Source of the DNA: Rugamonas brunnea | GTDB taxonomy: Bacteria; Pseudomonadota; Gammaproteobacteria; Burkholderiales; Burkholderiaceae_D | Length of the DNA: 64,000 nt | NCBI RefSeq assembly: GCF_014042345.1 | Contig: NZ_JACEZT010000016.1 | Location: 62,001 to 126,000 of the forward strand | Direction: 5' to 3' | In this document: one piece after another, positions 42,286-52,190 of the stretch | Layout of the letters: each line of letters starts with the position of its first letter | Numbering within the stretch: position 1 is the first letter of the stretch | Made by a program: the position numbers and the translations under genes | Notes under the pieces: model-generated | Seen by the model: only the letters and a program-made list of their open reading frames with translations | Database searches by the model: none | Told to the model about the DNA's origin: nothing

Positions 42286-44265
42286 CTACCAGGATGGTGG
42301 GCGGCCCACGTCGCCCTGCCTGTAGTCGCACACGCCTTGCGGGAAGATGCGGGCCAGCCAGGCTTGCTGGCTGGGCGAGAAATGCACGCCGGGCGGATAG
42401 CTGCCATCGGCCAGGGCGGTGGCCACGGGCTTGAGCGCGCACTTGAAGGTGTCGCCCCGGATCGAGTCGCCGGCCACCATGCGGGGACTGGAGAAAAGGG
42501 GAAACGCGCGCGTGCAGGCGCCGGGCGGGCGCTGGTCCAGCATGCCGTCCCAGACATCGGGGCCGGCGGCGATGGTGGCGCCCTGCTCGTCCATGCAGCG
42601 GTCGGTGAACAAGGGCGGCGGCTGATGCTGCGCCAGATAGCGGTCGAGCACGCCCATGGCCTCCAGCGCCACCGGCACCAGGTCCGCCTCCGGCCGCACG
42701 AACCAGATCACCTGGCGGGCGGCCTCGGCCGGATCGTGGGCACGCAGACGCGCCCGCGCGGAGAACGACTGGCGGGCGTTGTGCATGTCCAGTGTGGCTT
42801 CCAGGTACGGGCGCAAGTCGATCACGGGGATGCCCAGCCGTTGCCCGGTGAATACCTGGCCCGAGGTATAGGCGCGGCGCATGGCGCCCACGTCGCCCGC
42901 GCGGCGCGGGGCAGGCGTGCCATCGGGGGAGCGGCAATGGTCGCCGCGCAGCATGTTGGCGCCATCGAAGGGATCGGCAGCGCCTTTCCATGCCACGAAA
43001 TCAGGCTGTTCCTTCCACCCGCCGACGCAGGCATTGAGGCGCAGGAATTCGTCCACGTCGAGCTTGCCCGCCGCCAGCGCGGCCAGGCCGTACTGCACGC
43101 CCACGTTGTCGATGGGGATGGGCGCGTAGCCGCGCGCGTCCTCGCCGTAGATGTCGGCCAGGTCGTTCCAATGGGTCCACTTCACCTTGTCGAGCGCGCC
43201 GTCGCGATAACCATACGCGTGCGCACCGAGGTCGAACCGGTAGTCACGGTACAGCGGGTTGAGCACCGTGGGCATGGCCATGCGCCAGCCATTGATGCAT
43301 TCGGTCGTGCCCGGCTGGCCGGATTGGGCGTTGCGCACCGTGTCGCTGGCGCTCATGCCTTCCACCAGCGTCTGGCTGCTCCATTGCGCCCATGGCGAGG
43401 CCGCGTCACCCGCCACGGCGTCCTTGAAATACTGGCCCAGCAAGGGGCAGTCGGAGATCGGAATGGTCTGGGTGATCATGTCCGGAAACGACTGGATGGG
43501 CACGCCCGCATCAAACAGCCCCGGCAGGTTTTGCGCGAACAGGTATTGCTGCACGGCGCCGCCCGAACCGCCCATGGCAATCGTGTACAGCGGCTGGCCG
43601 TGGCTGGCGATGAAGTGCTGCTTGACCTTGCGTGCCGTGTCACCGGCCAGCCGCATGTTGTAATGGACGCCAGTCTCGTTGCCGGACGAGCTGAGCACGG
43701 CGTAGCCCTGCTCCAGTACCGCCGGCAGCAACTGCCGCTCCGAGCGGCTGAGCGCGCCGTTGATCCACATGGGCAAGCCCTGCTGGTGGCCTATGCCCAC
43801 CCCACCCCGCAGCCAGTAGAACAGCTTATGGTTCCAGGCCGGTTGGGCCGGCTCGGGCGCCGGCGCCAGCATGGCGATGGTGTAGAAGAAGCGGTTGATG
43901 GTGCCCACCTCCACCTGCACCACGAACGGCACACTGGCGTCGCCATAACGGGCGCGGCGCATATCGGCCGGCGGGTGCGCATAATCGGTGGCGGGCGCGA
44001 ACGGCTTGAATTCGCTGCCGTTGTAGTAGAAGTAGACGGTGCGCGGCGTGATGGCGCACTGCCGGCTGTAACCGAACGGCTGATGGCTGGCACTGTCCAT
44101 CACCGGATGGGCCGTGGCATCGAAACTGTCGACGATGGGCTGGCCCAGCCCCGCTTCCTGGGCCCGGCAGATGAAAGGTAATTGCAGGGCCGGCGCATCG
44201 GCCGGCGCCGCCTGGCACGCGCTGGCCAGGAACAAGGACGCGATCCACCAATTCCAATGTTGCAT
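42286..44265 (-). CDS. DUF6351 family secreted hydrolase-like protein
   Basis: A 659-residue exported protein with a signal peptide (WWIASLFLASACQA). It has the alpha/beta-hydrolase-like core of DUF6351: HKLFYWLRGGVGIGHQQG, GYAVLSSSGNETGVHYN and the nucleophile-elbow-like TIAMGGSGGAVQQYLFAQN. Several conserved Cys and His follow (ISDCPLLG, RGDHCRSPDG). It probably hydrolyses an ester or polyester substrate outside the cytoplasm, but the substrate is unknown. ATG 44265 is preceded by GGAGTG. It stands alone; the downstream gap to the family 3 protein is 222 bp. Confidence 0.78.
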   Translation of the reverse strand: MQHWNWWIASLFLASACQAAPADAPALQLPFICRAQEAGLGQPIVDSFDATAHPVMDSASHQPFGYSRQCAITPRTVYFYYNGSEFKPFAPATDYAHPPADMRRARYGDASVPFVVQVEVGTINRFFYTIAMLAPAPEPAQPAWNHKLFYWLRGGVGIGHQQGLPMWINGALSRSERQLLPAVLEQGYAVLSSSGNETGVHYNMRLAGDTARKVKQHFIASHGQPLYTIAMGGSGGAVQQYLFAQNLPGLFDAGVPIQSFPDMITQTIPISDCPLLGQYFKDAVAGDAASPWAQWSSQTLVEGMSASDTVRNAQSGQPGTTECINGWRMAMPTVLNPLYRDYRFDLGAHAYGYRDGALDKVKWTHWNDLADIYGEDARGYAPIPIDNVGVQYGLAALAAGKLDVDEFLRLNACVGGWKEQPDFVAWKGAADPFDGANMLRGDHCRSPDGTPAPRRAGDVGAMRRAYTSGQVFTGQRLGIPVIDLRPYLEATLDMHNARQSFSARARLRAHDPAEAARQVIWFVRPEADLVPVALEAMGVLDRYLAQHQPPPLFTDRCMDEQGATIAAGPDVWDGMLDQRPPGACTRAFPLFSSPRMVAGDSIRGDTFKCALKPVATALADGSYPPGVHFSPSQQAWLARIFPQGVCDYRQGDVGRPPSW

Positions 44266-44559
44266 GGCACACTCCGTGGCGGCTGGCACAGCGATCATGG
44301 ACTAGCCCTCGTCGCCGGCACAGCGGGCGCAGGACTTGTCACCAGTATAGCGCGATATGTTGCCTGACCGGCAAGTGACCGCCGCCCGGACGCTACCTCC
44401 GTTGCGCCATGCCGCACGTAGCGGGGCAGCAACATGCATAGGCCGATGTCCGGCTGCGCGTTGAGCGCGGCACGGGATAGGCGTATGTTTGAGTGTCGCC
44501 AGGCCCCTGGCGTCGATCGCCTTCGCATTATTCCTATAACGAGACGCGGGAGAACATCC

Positions 44560-45807
44560 ATGAAGCATCCTCATGCCATCACCCTCATGACACTACTGCT
44601 GGCCGGCAGCGCCGCAACGGCCCAGGACAAGTCCGTCGAAGTGGTCCACTGGTGGACTTCCGGCAGCGAGGGCGCCGCCCTCAAGGTGCTCAAGGATGAT
44701 GTCGTCAAGCGCGGCTTCAACTGGAAGGACAGCGCCGTGGCCGGCGGTGGCGGCGACAACGCGCGCTCGGCCCTGAAGGCGCGCGTGGCCAGCGGCAGCC
44801 CGCCCGACGCGATGCAGATGCTGGGTTACTCCATCACCGAGTACGCCGAGGAAGGCTTGCTCGGCAACGTGGACGCCGTCGCCGCGTCCGAAGGCTGGGA
44901 CAAGGTCGTGCCGCTCCCCCTGCAAAAGTTCGCTAAATTCAAGGGACACTGGGTCGCCGCGCCCGTCAACATCCATCGCACCAACTGGATCTGGGCCAAC
45001 AAGGCCATCTTTGACGAGCTCAAACTCACGCCACCCAAGACCTTCGACGAGCTGGTGGCCGTGGCCGACAAGATCCGCAAAGCCGGCTACATCCCGCTGG
45101 CGCACGGCGGCCAGCCCTGGCAGGACGCGACCCTGTTCGACAGCGCCGTCATGTCGGCCGGCGGCCCCAAGTTCTACAAGGAAGCGCTGATCGACCTCGA
45201 TCCGAAGGCCCTGTCCGGCAAGACCATGGAGAAAGCTTTCGAGCAGATGCAAAAGCTGCGCACCATGGTCGACCCGGCCTACGCTGGCCGCGACTGGAAC
45301 ATCGCCACCTCGATGATCTACCACAAGAAGGCGGCCATGCAGATCATGGGCGACTGGGCCAAGGGCGAATTCGAGAAAGGCAAGATGAAGCCCAACCAGG
45401 ACTTCCTCTGCTTCCAGTATCCGGGCACCGAGGGCAGCTTCATCTTCAACGCCGACCAGTTCGGTTTCCTCAAGGTCAGCGACAAGCAGATGGCCGGCCA
45501 GGCAGCGCTGGCAAGCGCCGTGATGGACAAGCACTTCCAGGAAAAATTCAACCAGGTCAAAGGCTCGATCCCGGCCCGCACCGACGTGGCCATGGATGGC
45601 TTCGATGAATGCGGCAAGAAGTCGATGAGCGACATGAAGGCCGCGCTCAAGGCCAACACCATGGTTGGCAGCTTCGCGCACGGCCATGCCATGCACGACA
45701 AGGCCAAGGCCGCCGCCACCGAGGTGGTGGCCAAGTTCTTCGATTCCGGCACCTCGCCGGCCGAGGCGGCCAGGCAATTGGCGGCGGCCGTGGCCGGCGC
45801 CAAATAA
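44560..45807 (+). CDS. Sugar ABC transporter substrate-binding protein, family 1
   Basis: A 415-residue periplasmic protein: signal peptide MKHPHAITLMTLLLAGSAAT, then VEVVHWWTSGSEGAALKVL and FKGHWVAAPVNIHRTNWIWANK, typical of glucose/mannose-binding proteins (GtsA type) of extracellular solute-binding family 1. ATG 44560 is preceded by GGGAG. The usual permease and ATPase genes do not follow; the next gene, 9 bp on, encodes a family 3-type binding protein, so the pair may serve a sensor or a transporter encoded elsewhere. Confidence 0.88.
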   Translation: MKHPHAITLMTLLLAGSAATAQDKSVEVVHWWTSGSEGAALKVLKDDVVKRGFNWKDSAVAGGGGDNARSALKARVASGSPPDAMQMLGYSITEYAEEGLLGNVDAVAASEGWDKVVPLPLQKFAKFKGHWVAAPVNIHRTNWIWANKAIFDELKLTPPKTFDELVAVADKIRKAGYIPLAHGGQPWQDATLFDSAVMSAGGPKFYKEALIDLDPKALSGKTMEKAFEQMQKLRTMVDPAYAGRDWNIATSMIYHKKAAMQIMGDWAKGEFEKGKMKPNQDFLCFQYPGTEGSFIFNADQFGFLKVSDKQMAGQAALASAVMDKHFQEKFNQVKGSIPARTDVAMDGFDECGKKSMSDMKAALKANTMVGSFAHGHAMHDKAKAAATEVVAKFFDSGTSPAEAARQLAAAVAGAK

Positions 45808-45816
45808 GGCCGCCGC

Positions 45817-46695
45817 GTGCCGAGCCTGCACCGTCCGCGCCGCCTGCGCCGCTGGCTGGCCGCCGCCTGCGTGCTGCTGGCCAGCGCGTGCGGCGCGCCG
45901 GCGTGGGCCACGCTGCACGTGGTCTACCCGCGCATCGAGGAACGCCCGCCCGACGACTACGGCTACAAGCTGTTGGAACTGGCGCTGAAGAAGTCGGGCG
46001 TACCGTTCGTGCTGTCGATGTCGGTACCCAAGATGAACCAGGAGCGCGCCCGCTCGCTGCTGGAACATGGCGAGATCTCCGTGTTCGATGCGGGCACCAG
46101 CGCGGAGTTCGAAACCCGTTTCGACGCCGTCTACTTCCCCATCGACCGCGGCTTGAGCGGCTTCCGCCTGCTGCTGATCCACAAGGACGCGCAGCAGGAC
46201 TTCGCCGCCATCCAGAACCTGGGCGAGCTGCGCCGCGTGGTGGCCGGCCAGGGTCCGGGCTGGGCCGACAGCAAGGTGTTGGCGGCGTCCGGCATCCACG
46301 TGCGCACGGCCGAATTCGAATCGCTGTTCCGCATGGTCAACGCCAAGCGCATCGACTTCTACCCGCTGGGCGCGGACGAAGCGTTCACGCTGCTCGAACG
46401 TTACCGTGCGCTGGCGCCGGACGTGGTGGTGGAACCGCACCTGGTGCTGCAATATCCGTTCAGCCGGCAATTCTTCGTCCGGAAGGGCGACACGGAACTG
46501 CGCGACGCCATCCTCAACGGCCTGCAAAAATCGTTCGCCGACGGCAGCCTGCTGCGCTTCTTCGAGCAGGACGAACGTTCCCACACCAGCCTGCAGCGGG
46601 CCGGCTTGAAACAGCGCACCATCATCGGGCTCGACAACCCTTACCTGACGCCGGCGTTCCGCCAGATTCCGAAGGAGTATTTTTATCTCCCCTAG
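45817..46695 (+). CDS. Periplasmic substrate-binding-like protein
   Basis: A 292-residue protein from GTG 45817, with AAGG upstream, 9 bp after the sugar-binding gene and probably co-translated. Signal peptide with a Cys (LLASACGAPAWA; a lipoprotein is possible). The body resembles family 3 solute-binding proteins (LHVVYPRIEERPPDDYGYKLLELALKK in part, FDAGTSAEFETRFDAVYFPID). The C-terminus is poorly conserved. Ligand unknown. Such stand-alone proteins are often sensory. Confidence 0.7.
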   Translation: MPSLHRPRRLRRWLAAACVLLASACGAPAWATLHVVYPRIEERPPDDYGYKLLELALKKSGVPFVLSMSVPKMNQERARSLLEHGEISVFDAGTSAEFETRFDAVYFPIDRGLSGFRLLLIHKDAQQDFAAIQNLGELRRVVAGQGPGWADSKVLAASGIHVRTAEFESLFRMVNAKRIDFYPLGADEAFTLLERYRALAPDVVVEPHLVLQYPFSRQFFVRKGDTELRDAILNGLQKSFADGSLLRFFEQDERSHTSLQRAGLKQRTIIGLDNPYLTPAFRQIPKEYFYLP

Positions 46696-46794
46696 GTCCT
46701 GACAGGAAAGCATAAGCAAGCAGCCATGCCACAAACGGGGCGCCACAACAGCGGGACTATAATGATGAAACCAATCCGGGCTGGGGGAACGCCA

Positions 46795-47655
46795 ATGTGG
46801 TTTACCGCCGTTGTGTTTGCGGCTGCCGCCGCCAGCAGTGCCGCCGCCGAACCGGCGCCGGCTGATCCCAGCCTCGCCTCCATCAAGGTCGGGCTGCAAA
46901 GTGCGATCGCGCCGTTCGTGCTGCCGGACCATGCGAGCGGCCTGTTTGTGGACGTGCTGCGCGCCACGTTCGCCTCGCAGCAGATCGCCGTCGAATTCAT
47001 CTATTTGCCAAACGCAGGCCTCGACGAGCAATTTCGCCAGGGAGTATTCGACGTCAACACGTCCACCACCGCGCGGCAGGCGCAGGACGGCTACCTGAGC
47101 CGCTGGCCGGTTTCCTATTTCCACAATATGGCGATCACCTTGCGCGGCAAGATCCCGGTGCTGTCCAGCGTCGGCGAGTTGAAGAAATACCGGGTCACCG
47201 CGTTCCGCAACGCGCGCGAAGTGCTGGGGCCGGCCTATGTGGCGGCCACGACCAACCACCCGCATTACCGGGAAGCGGTAACCATGCCGTCCGGCGCCCT
47301 CTTCCTCGACCGCACCGACATCATCATTTCGCAGCCCGACGTGTTCCGGTATTACCTCAAGCAGCAATTACCGCAGAAGCACAACACCGAGGCGGAACTG
47401 GCGTTCCACGATGTACTGGGGCACGGTCGCTTCTACTGGCTGCGTTTCCGCACGGAGGCGCAGCGCACCGCGTTCGAGCGCGGTATCGCGCAGCTATACG
47501 CCAGCGGAGAAATCGACCGCATCCTGGAGCGCTACCAGCGCGACTATGGCGTCACGCGCGAGTTCTTCATCACGCTCGATTGCCAGTTCCGGCCAGCGCT
47601 GGCGCCTCAGCAATGCAAGAAACTCAGCGAGTGGTGGAGCGAGACGCACGACTGA
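46795..47655 (+). CDS. Periplasmic substrate-binding-like protein
   Basis: About 286 residues from ATG 46795, which has GGGGGA 8 bp upstream and begins a signal peptide (MWFTAVVFAAAAASSAAAEP). ATGs at 46762/46765 are alternatives, but TATAAT overlaps that spot and could be a -10 box. The body is of family 3 type (IKVGLQSAIAPFVLPDHASG, FDVNTSTTARQAQDGYLSRW), ending in a Cys-containing tail. It is the third orphan binding protein here and parallels its upstream neighbour. Confidence 0.7.
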   Translation: MWFTAVVFAAAAASSAAAEPAPADPSLASIKVGLQSAIAPFVLPDHASGLFVDVLRATFASQQIAVEFIYLPNAGLDEQFRQGVFDVNTSTTARQAQDGYLSRWPVSYFHNMAITLRGKIPVLSSVGELKKYRVTAFRNAREVLGPAYVAATTNHPHYREAVTMPSGALFLDRTDIIISQPDVFRYYLKQQLPQKHNTEAELAFHDVLGHGRFYWLRFRTEAQRTAFERGIAQLYASGEIDRILERYQRDYGVTREFFITLDCQFRPALAPQQCKKLSEWWSETHD

Positions 47656-47722
47656 GGGCCAGCGGCAATATCCGCCTGCCCTTGTCCATCAAGAAAATGG
47701 TCTTGCAAGCGGACGCAATGCC

Positions 47723-48835
47723 CTACTTGGCCGGGGCCAGCGTAGGGAACAAGGTGCCCAGCATGCCATTGATGACCACGTCGGCGCCCATGTCTTCGAA
47801 TGCATTGGCCACGGCGAGCACGCCGCTGTCCTGGTCGGGGAAGAGGACGACCACCGCAAGCCAGTTGCCATCCGAACCCTGATGCACCAATGCGGGCCCC
47901 TTGCGCCCGGCGATCGACGCTTGCACTCCCCAGTCGAGGCCGGCACCACTGCCCGGCTGAGCCGTTTGCATCAGCTGATAGCTGGCAGGCGACAGCAGCT
48001 TACCCTTTCCTTTGGCACCAGCCAATTGGTCGAGATTGAAGCGCGCCCAATCAGCCAGGCTCATGTGCAAGAATCCGGCCGGCGCATACATGGCCGGCAC
48101 GCCATCGGCCTCCCGTTTGACCTCCAGTTTCGGCTTGCCATTGCTGTGGCCGCGGATCTGGCCGTCATGGGTCGCACCACTGCCTGCTGTGGCCATGCCC
48201 AGTGGCCCGAAGACTTCAGCCTGCATCAGCTCGTCGTAAGTTTTTCCGGTGGCGCGTTCGGCTATGGCTGCCGCGACCAGGAATCCAGTGTTGCTGTAAC
48301 TAAAGGCCGAACGCGGTTTAAGGGCTGGTTTCTCCTTGAGTGCAGCAGTGATGTAGGCCAGCCGCTGCTGGGGCAGCGCGCGGGTGTCTCCAAAGTAGGA
48401 GTTGAGCGCCTTGGTATTGCGCAGATCACGCGGCAGACCGGCCCGGTGCGACAACAGATCGATCAAGGTGACCTGGCGATATTCGGGACGCATGGCCTTG
48501 GCCAGATCGGGCAGCATTTGTTCCAGTGACGTATCCCAAGACAGGGTGCCCCGTTCGACCAGACGCGCCACCATGGCCACCGTCATCACCTTGCCCGTTG
48601 AACCGATCACCCACACATCATCCGGTGTGACGGCATCCTTGCCATCATTGCGGCGCACGCCGGCGACAGCCTGGTCTTCGACTTGCCCGTTCCGCATCAC
48701 CAGCACGCCGGCGGCGGGAACCTTGGAGCCGGCCATGGCCGTGGCCAGGACGGCATCGAGCTTTTCCGCGGCACTAGCGGAGATAGCGGTGGTCAGGATC
48801 AGCGCCGCAGCGGCGGCAAATAAACGAATGCGCAT
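47723..48835 (-). CDS. Serine hydrolase, class C beta-lactamase family
   Basis: A 370-residue exported enzyme. Signal peptide to about residue 22 (SASAA). The catalytic SxxK is Ser79-Thr-Gly-Lys82 (VIGSTGKVMT) and YxN is Tyr180-Ser-Asn182 (FSYSNTGF). HQGSDGNW near the end takes the place of the K-T/S-G box. Members act as esterases, D-aminopeptidases or penicillin-binding-like enzymes; no evidence for true AmpC function. Single gene with its own upstream region. Confidence 0.85.
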   Translation of the reverse strand: MRIRLFAAAAALILTTAISASAAEKLDAVLATAMAGSKVPAAGVLVMRNGQVEDQAVAGVRRNDGKDAVTPDDVWVIGSTGKVMTVAMVARLVERGTLSWDTSLEQMLPDLAKAMRPEYRQVTLIDLLSHRAGLPRDLRNTKALNSYFGDTRALPQQRLAYITAALKEKPALKPRSAFSYSNTGFLVAAAIAERATGKTYDELMQAEVFGPLGMATAGSGATHDGQIRGHSNGKPKLEVKREADGVPAMYAPAGFLHMSLADWARFNLDQLAGAKGKGKLLSPASYQLMQTAQPGSGAGLDWGVQASIAGRKGPALVHQGSDGNWLAVVVLFPDQDSGVLAVANAFEDMGADVVINGMLGTLFPTLAPAK

Positions 48836-48973
48836 GTTCTCTCCAAGATATTAGGCTTTTGCCAACGGAATGGAGTCTACCGGCGATCCGATCACGCCCC
48901 CCCGTATCGTGCGATGAACTGCAATATCAGTTGCCTGAGCCGTTAATTTCTGGAGACTCTGCCAATGCTGAAC

Positions 48974-49547
48974 TCATACGATGTCACTTTGATCGTATTT
49001 GTGCACTTCATAGCGCAGTTCAGCCATGCCAGCACCCATCTGACGAACAGACATCAGGCGCAAAACTGGACTTAGCACTCTGCGGGGGAAGAGCGCTTTA
49101 CCTTGGCCCAACGTGGCCGATCCAACTTGTACGATCAGCTCGTCCAGAAGGCCTGCATCGTAGAACTGCCCCGCCAGGTCTCCGCCGCCGACGATCCAGA
49201 TGTTCTTGGCACCGGCGGCAACGCGCATCTCGACATGCGCTTGGCGCACGTCCCCCTTGGACGAAGCGGATGTTCGCCCCGTCGATGCTTGGAAGCACGC
49301 GACTGGAGAAAATCCAGGCTGGCTGCGTGTAGGGCCACGGAGAGCCGGTCTCGGCGGCAACAGTGTTTGCGTTGCGCAGCATCCACTCGTAGGTTGCCGA
49401 GCCCATGGCTAGTGCGCCCACCTCGGCGATGAACTCTGGATAGCCGGAATCATTTAAGTCGCCAAGCGGAAAGAGCCAATCCAGGGAGTCATCCTCTGTG
49501 GCGATGTAGCCATCGAGACTGGTTGCGGTGAAGTACTGAGTTTTCAT
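48974..49547 (-). pseudogene. RibD/dihydrofolate-reductase-like protein, frameshifted
   Basis: The N-terminal half (MKTQYFTATSLDGYIATEDD, LDWLFPLGD, GALAMGSATYEWML) and the C-terminal half (AGAKNIWIVGGGDLAGQFYD, LLDELIVQVGSATLGQGKALF) of one RibD C-terminal-domain protein are in different frames. The break is at the run of five C (49252-49256, five G on the coding strand): removing one restores RFVQGDVRQAHVEMRV. It may be a true mutation, a slippage site or a sequencing error. Intact members are small NADPH-dependent reductases of unknown substrate. Confidence 0.82.
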
Positions 49548-49635
49548 TGCTGATACAGTTCCAAAGTCTGACTCCAGTAGCCTAACGTGCTAAATTCCGC
49601 GACGCAACAGGGTTTGACGCGCTCCGAAAAATGCG

Positions 49636-51957
49636 TCAGCGCACGCGCGCCATCAACGAAATGGTGACGCGTCCGCTGGCCGGATCGTCGGATGTATTCA
49701 CCATATCCCAGACGTATTGACCCGCCTTCACCGGCGCACTTCCCCCGTCGACCTTCATGCGGTAGGTTACAGCCATACTTTGACCGGGTTTAATCGTTGC
49801 GTGCATCGCACCACCATAGGTTTCGGTCTCAATTGATGGGTATGCCAGCACGCTCCCATCGGAAAAAGTCTGAACGAAGTCTGTATAAAACACCGAACCG
49901 TCGCTACCTATTCGTTGATAACCGCGGGAATCGCCCATATCGACACTGATGCGTGTCGGGGCCACCCCGATGCGCAGGTGCAGGTCTGCGTTTCCGCGAT
50001 TGGAGTAGGTGATAATGTGGGCCAATCTCGAACCATTGACGGAATCGGGCAAGTTGATTGAATAAGCGCTGACGCCGCTGTTAACGTGCGTGCCATCGAT
50101 AACCAATTTCGGCTGTGGGCCTCCCGGCGCCGGCCGCATGGTGATATACGGGTCGCCCTGAATGCTGCCCGACGAGTTATCCAGGCGCCCCGACAAGGCT
50201 TCGGCGAAAGTAGCGCCGTTCTGCAACAGCCCGTATTCGTTCCTGATCACATCTGCCTCCGCGGTGTTGGATATCCACGTGGGTTCCACGAAGCCGCGCG
50301 TGAGCAACGCGTTGCCATTCATAAGCAGTGTCGTCCCGACCGACTGATCGACGAGGAAGTTCTGCGTGCCGCAAGAGTCCAGCGTGATGTATTTGGCCTG
50401 CACCGCCCCGGCGACCAGGTCTGCGGGATGCCAGGAGACCATATCACTGGAATAAAAGACGTCGGGCGTGCCTGGGCCTTCGAACTGAAGCTCAAGCGGC
50501 GCCCCGTGCAGATTGGCGCCGCAGATTTCATTCCCGTGGATAATGCAATCGACAAAGGCGTCACGGCGCTGCACCGACGAACCGGCGTCCGGATAGCTGA
50601 TGGCATCCTGCGGGAACATGGTAGACCCAGCCCAGGCATTCATCTGGTCGACCATATGCACGCTGGGGCCACCAAACCAACCGGCCTGGACATAGAAAAG
50701 ACGCCGCCCCCACGACATATTCGTCGCGCTGCTGCTCTTGTGATAGGCGATCATCTGGTCCAGCTTACGTCCCACATCGCTCATATCGGACGCCGCCGAT
50801 CGTCCGCGCAGGACAGAAATGAGCAGCCCATTGTTGCAACGGGGATCGGCGGCAACATCGCCAGACGTGCTGACTTCGCCTGCATCGTTCACCTGGATCA
50901 AAGGACAGTCAGGAAGGCGGTAATAGTCCAGTTCCGGAATCTCCTGCTTGGTGGGCACCGGGACGCGACCAATCAGAATGGCGCTGTGATAGGAACGCAA
51001 TTGGCTACGAATGGCCGCGACCGTATCGGCCGCCACTTTCACCGTCACCGTCCACGTCGGACCGCCGGGACGCAATCCGTTCAGGTCGGCGCTTAGCGCG
51101 CTGGCAAGCGCCCTCACCCGCGCGCCGTTGCCAGCCATCTGATCGGCCGCAGTCAGCAGGAGGACATTCCGCGCACCTGCCGGCGCCTCGACCACAGTCC
51201 CCGTGACAAGCAGGGATAATCGGCGCAGGGTCGCATCAATGCTGGACTGGAGCGCACTATCATCCTGCATCGATGCGGTATTGTGAATCATGGCGCCGAC
51301 GATCATCCGGGCAATCGGGCCTGCGTAACTGGCGCTTTGCCCGGTCACGTCCAGACTGTGCGTAAGCAGCGTGCCCGCTCGCACCTTGCGCGCAAGGATA
51401 TCGGCGTTGCTGCCCTGAGCGCCTGCGAGGATCGACAGCATGATGGCCGATCGCGCAGTATGGCCATCCTGTAGCAGCGAGTCCCAGTACTTGGCATCCG
51501 CCGCATTGGGCAAATGTGAAAACAAGGTGTCATAGACGACGGACACGAAACCCAGGCCCGCATTCGATCCAGTGTAATAGAACTGGTTCGATTCAAGCGT
51601 ATTAAAAGAATTTTCCACCAGGTTACGCACCGTGGGATTACTTGCGTAAGCCTGGGATAATTCGGCCGGCGTAGTGGGTGCGCCGGCGGCGTGAAATGCC
51701 TGCATTTGGGCGGTCAGGCCGGCCGGGTCGGGCGGATGCCCGAAATAGGCTAAATACAACTGCTGAATGAGATTCTCATACGCGATATCGCCCGCTGTCG
51801 GCGCACCAGGCGTTGCCGGTGTATTCGGCACGGGCACCGTGGTGGTACCACCAGTAGACGCCTGTGCCGGACTCTGGCTGGAGCCACCACCCCCACATGC
51901 GGATAAGCAAGCCGTCAAAACCACGGCAAGGACCGAAATCGCAGCTTTAATCGTCAT
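49636..51957 (-). CDS. Large lipoprotein with DUF4214-like region and possible clan CD (gingipain/caspase-like) peptidase domain
   Basis: A 773-residue lipoprotein: lipobox LSAC (Cys21), a Gly/Ser/Thr/Pro-rich linker (22-55), and a DUF4214-like helical domain (LYLAYFGHPPDPAGLTAQM, about 60-195). Next comes an alpha/beta domain (VLLLTAADQMAGNG, YHSAILIGRVPVP, DYYRLPDC). NLHGAP (His484-Gly) and ITLDSCGTQNF (Cys529) have the spacing and context of a caspase/gingipain His-Cys dyad. A beta-sandwich-like C-terminus follows (SVDMGDSRGY...TYRMKVDGG). It is probably surface-anchored. The protease call is my inference from these motifs; it could be an inactive relative. Confidence 0.6.
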   Translation of the reverse strand: MTIKAAISVLAVVLTACLSACGGGGSSQSPAQASTGGTTTVPVPNTPATPGAPTAGDIAYENLIQQLYLAYFGHPPDPAGLTAQMQAFHAAGAPTTPAELSQAYASNPTVRNLVENSFNTLESNQFYYTGSNAGLGFVSVVYDTLFSHLPNAADAKYWDSLLQDGHTARSAIMLSILAGAQGSNADILARKVRAGTLLTHSLDVTGQSASYAGPIARMIVGAMIHNTASMQDDSALQSSIDATLRRLSLLVTGTVVEAPAGARNVLLLTAADQMAGNGARVRALASALSADLNGLRPGGPTWTVTVKVAADTVAAIRSQLRSYHSAILIGRVPVPTKQEIPELDYYRLPDCPLIQVNDAGEVSTSGDVAADPRCNNGLLISVLRGRSAASDMSDVGRKLDQMIAYHKSSSATNMSWGRRLFYVQAGWFGGPSVHMVDQMNAWAGSTMFPQDAISYPDAGSSVQRRDAFVDCIIHGNEICGANLHGAPLELQFEGPGTPDVFYSSDMVSWHPADLVAGAVQAKYITLDSCGTQNFLVDQSVGTTLLMNGNALLTRGFVEPTWISNTAEADVIRNEYGLLQNGATFAEALSGRLDNSSGSIQGDPYITMRPAPGGPQPKLVIDGTHVNSGVSAYSINLPDSVNGSRLAHIITYSNRGNADLHLRIGVAPTRISVDMGDSRGYQRIGSDGSVFYTDFVQTFSDGSVLAYPSIETETYGGAMHATIKPGQSMAVTYRMKVDGGSAPVKAGQYVWDMVNTSDDPASGRVTISLMARVR

Positions 51958-52063
51958 CGATTTTCCAGGCAGAAATAGTACTTAGCCTGCCAGAATAGCA
52001 TGTTGAATAAACTGAAACTTCACCTATTGTCACAAATGACAGATTTTCTTGACGGAAAATACA

Positions 52064-52097
52064 AAAAGCCCAGCCGGGATGGACCGGGCTGGGCTTT
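52064..52097 (-). terminator. Terminator downstream of tRNA-Asn copy 2
   Basis: AAAGCCCAGCC and GGCTGGGCTTT pair across an 11-base loop, with a T-run on the minus strand. The same AGCCCAGCC stem occurs after each tRNA-Asn copy. Confidence 0.8.
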
Positions 52098-52114
52098 CTG
52101 GTCTTGCTGAATTC

Positions 52115-52190
52115 TGGCTCCCCGACCTGGACTCGAACCAGGGACCTGCGGATTAACAGTCCGTCGCTCTACCGACTGAGCTATCAGGGA
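52115..52190 (-). tRNA. tRNA-Asn (GTT), copy 2
   Basis: 76 nt, identical to copy 1 including the encoded CCA; anticodon GTT. Followed by the hairpin at 52064-52097. Confidence 0.97.
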
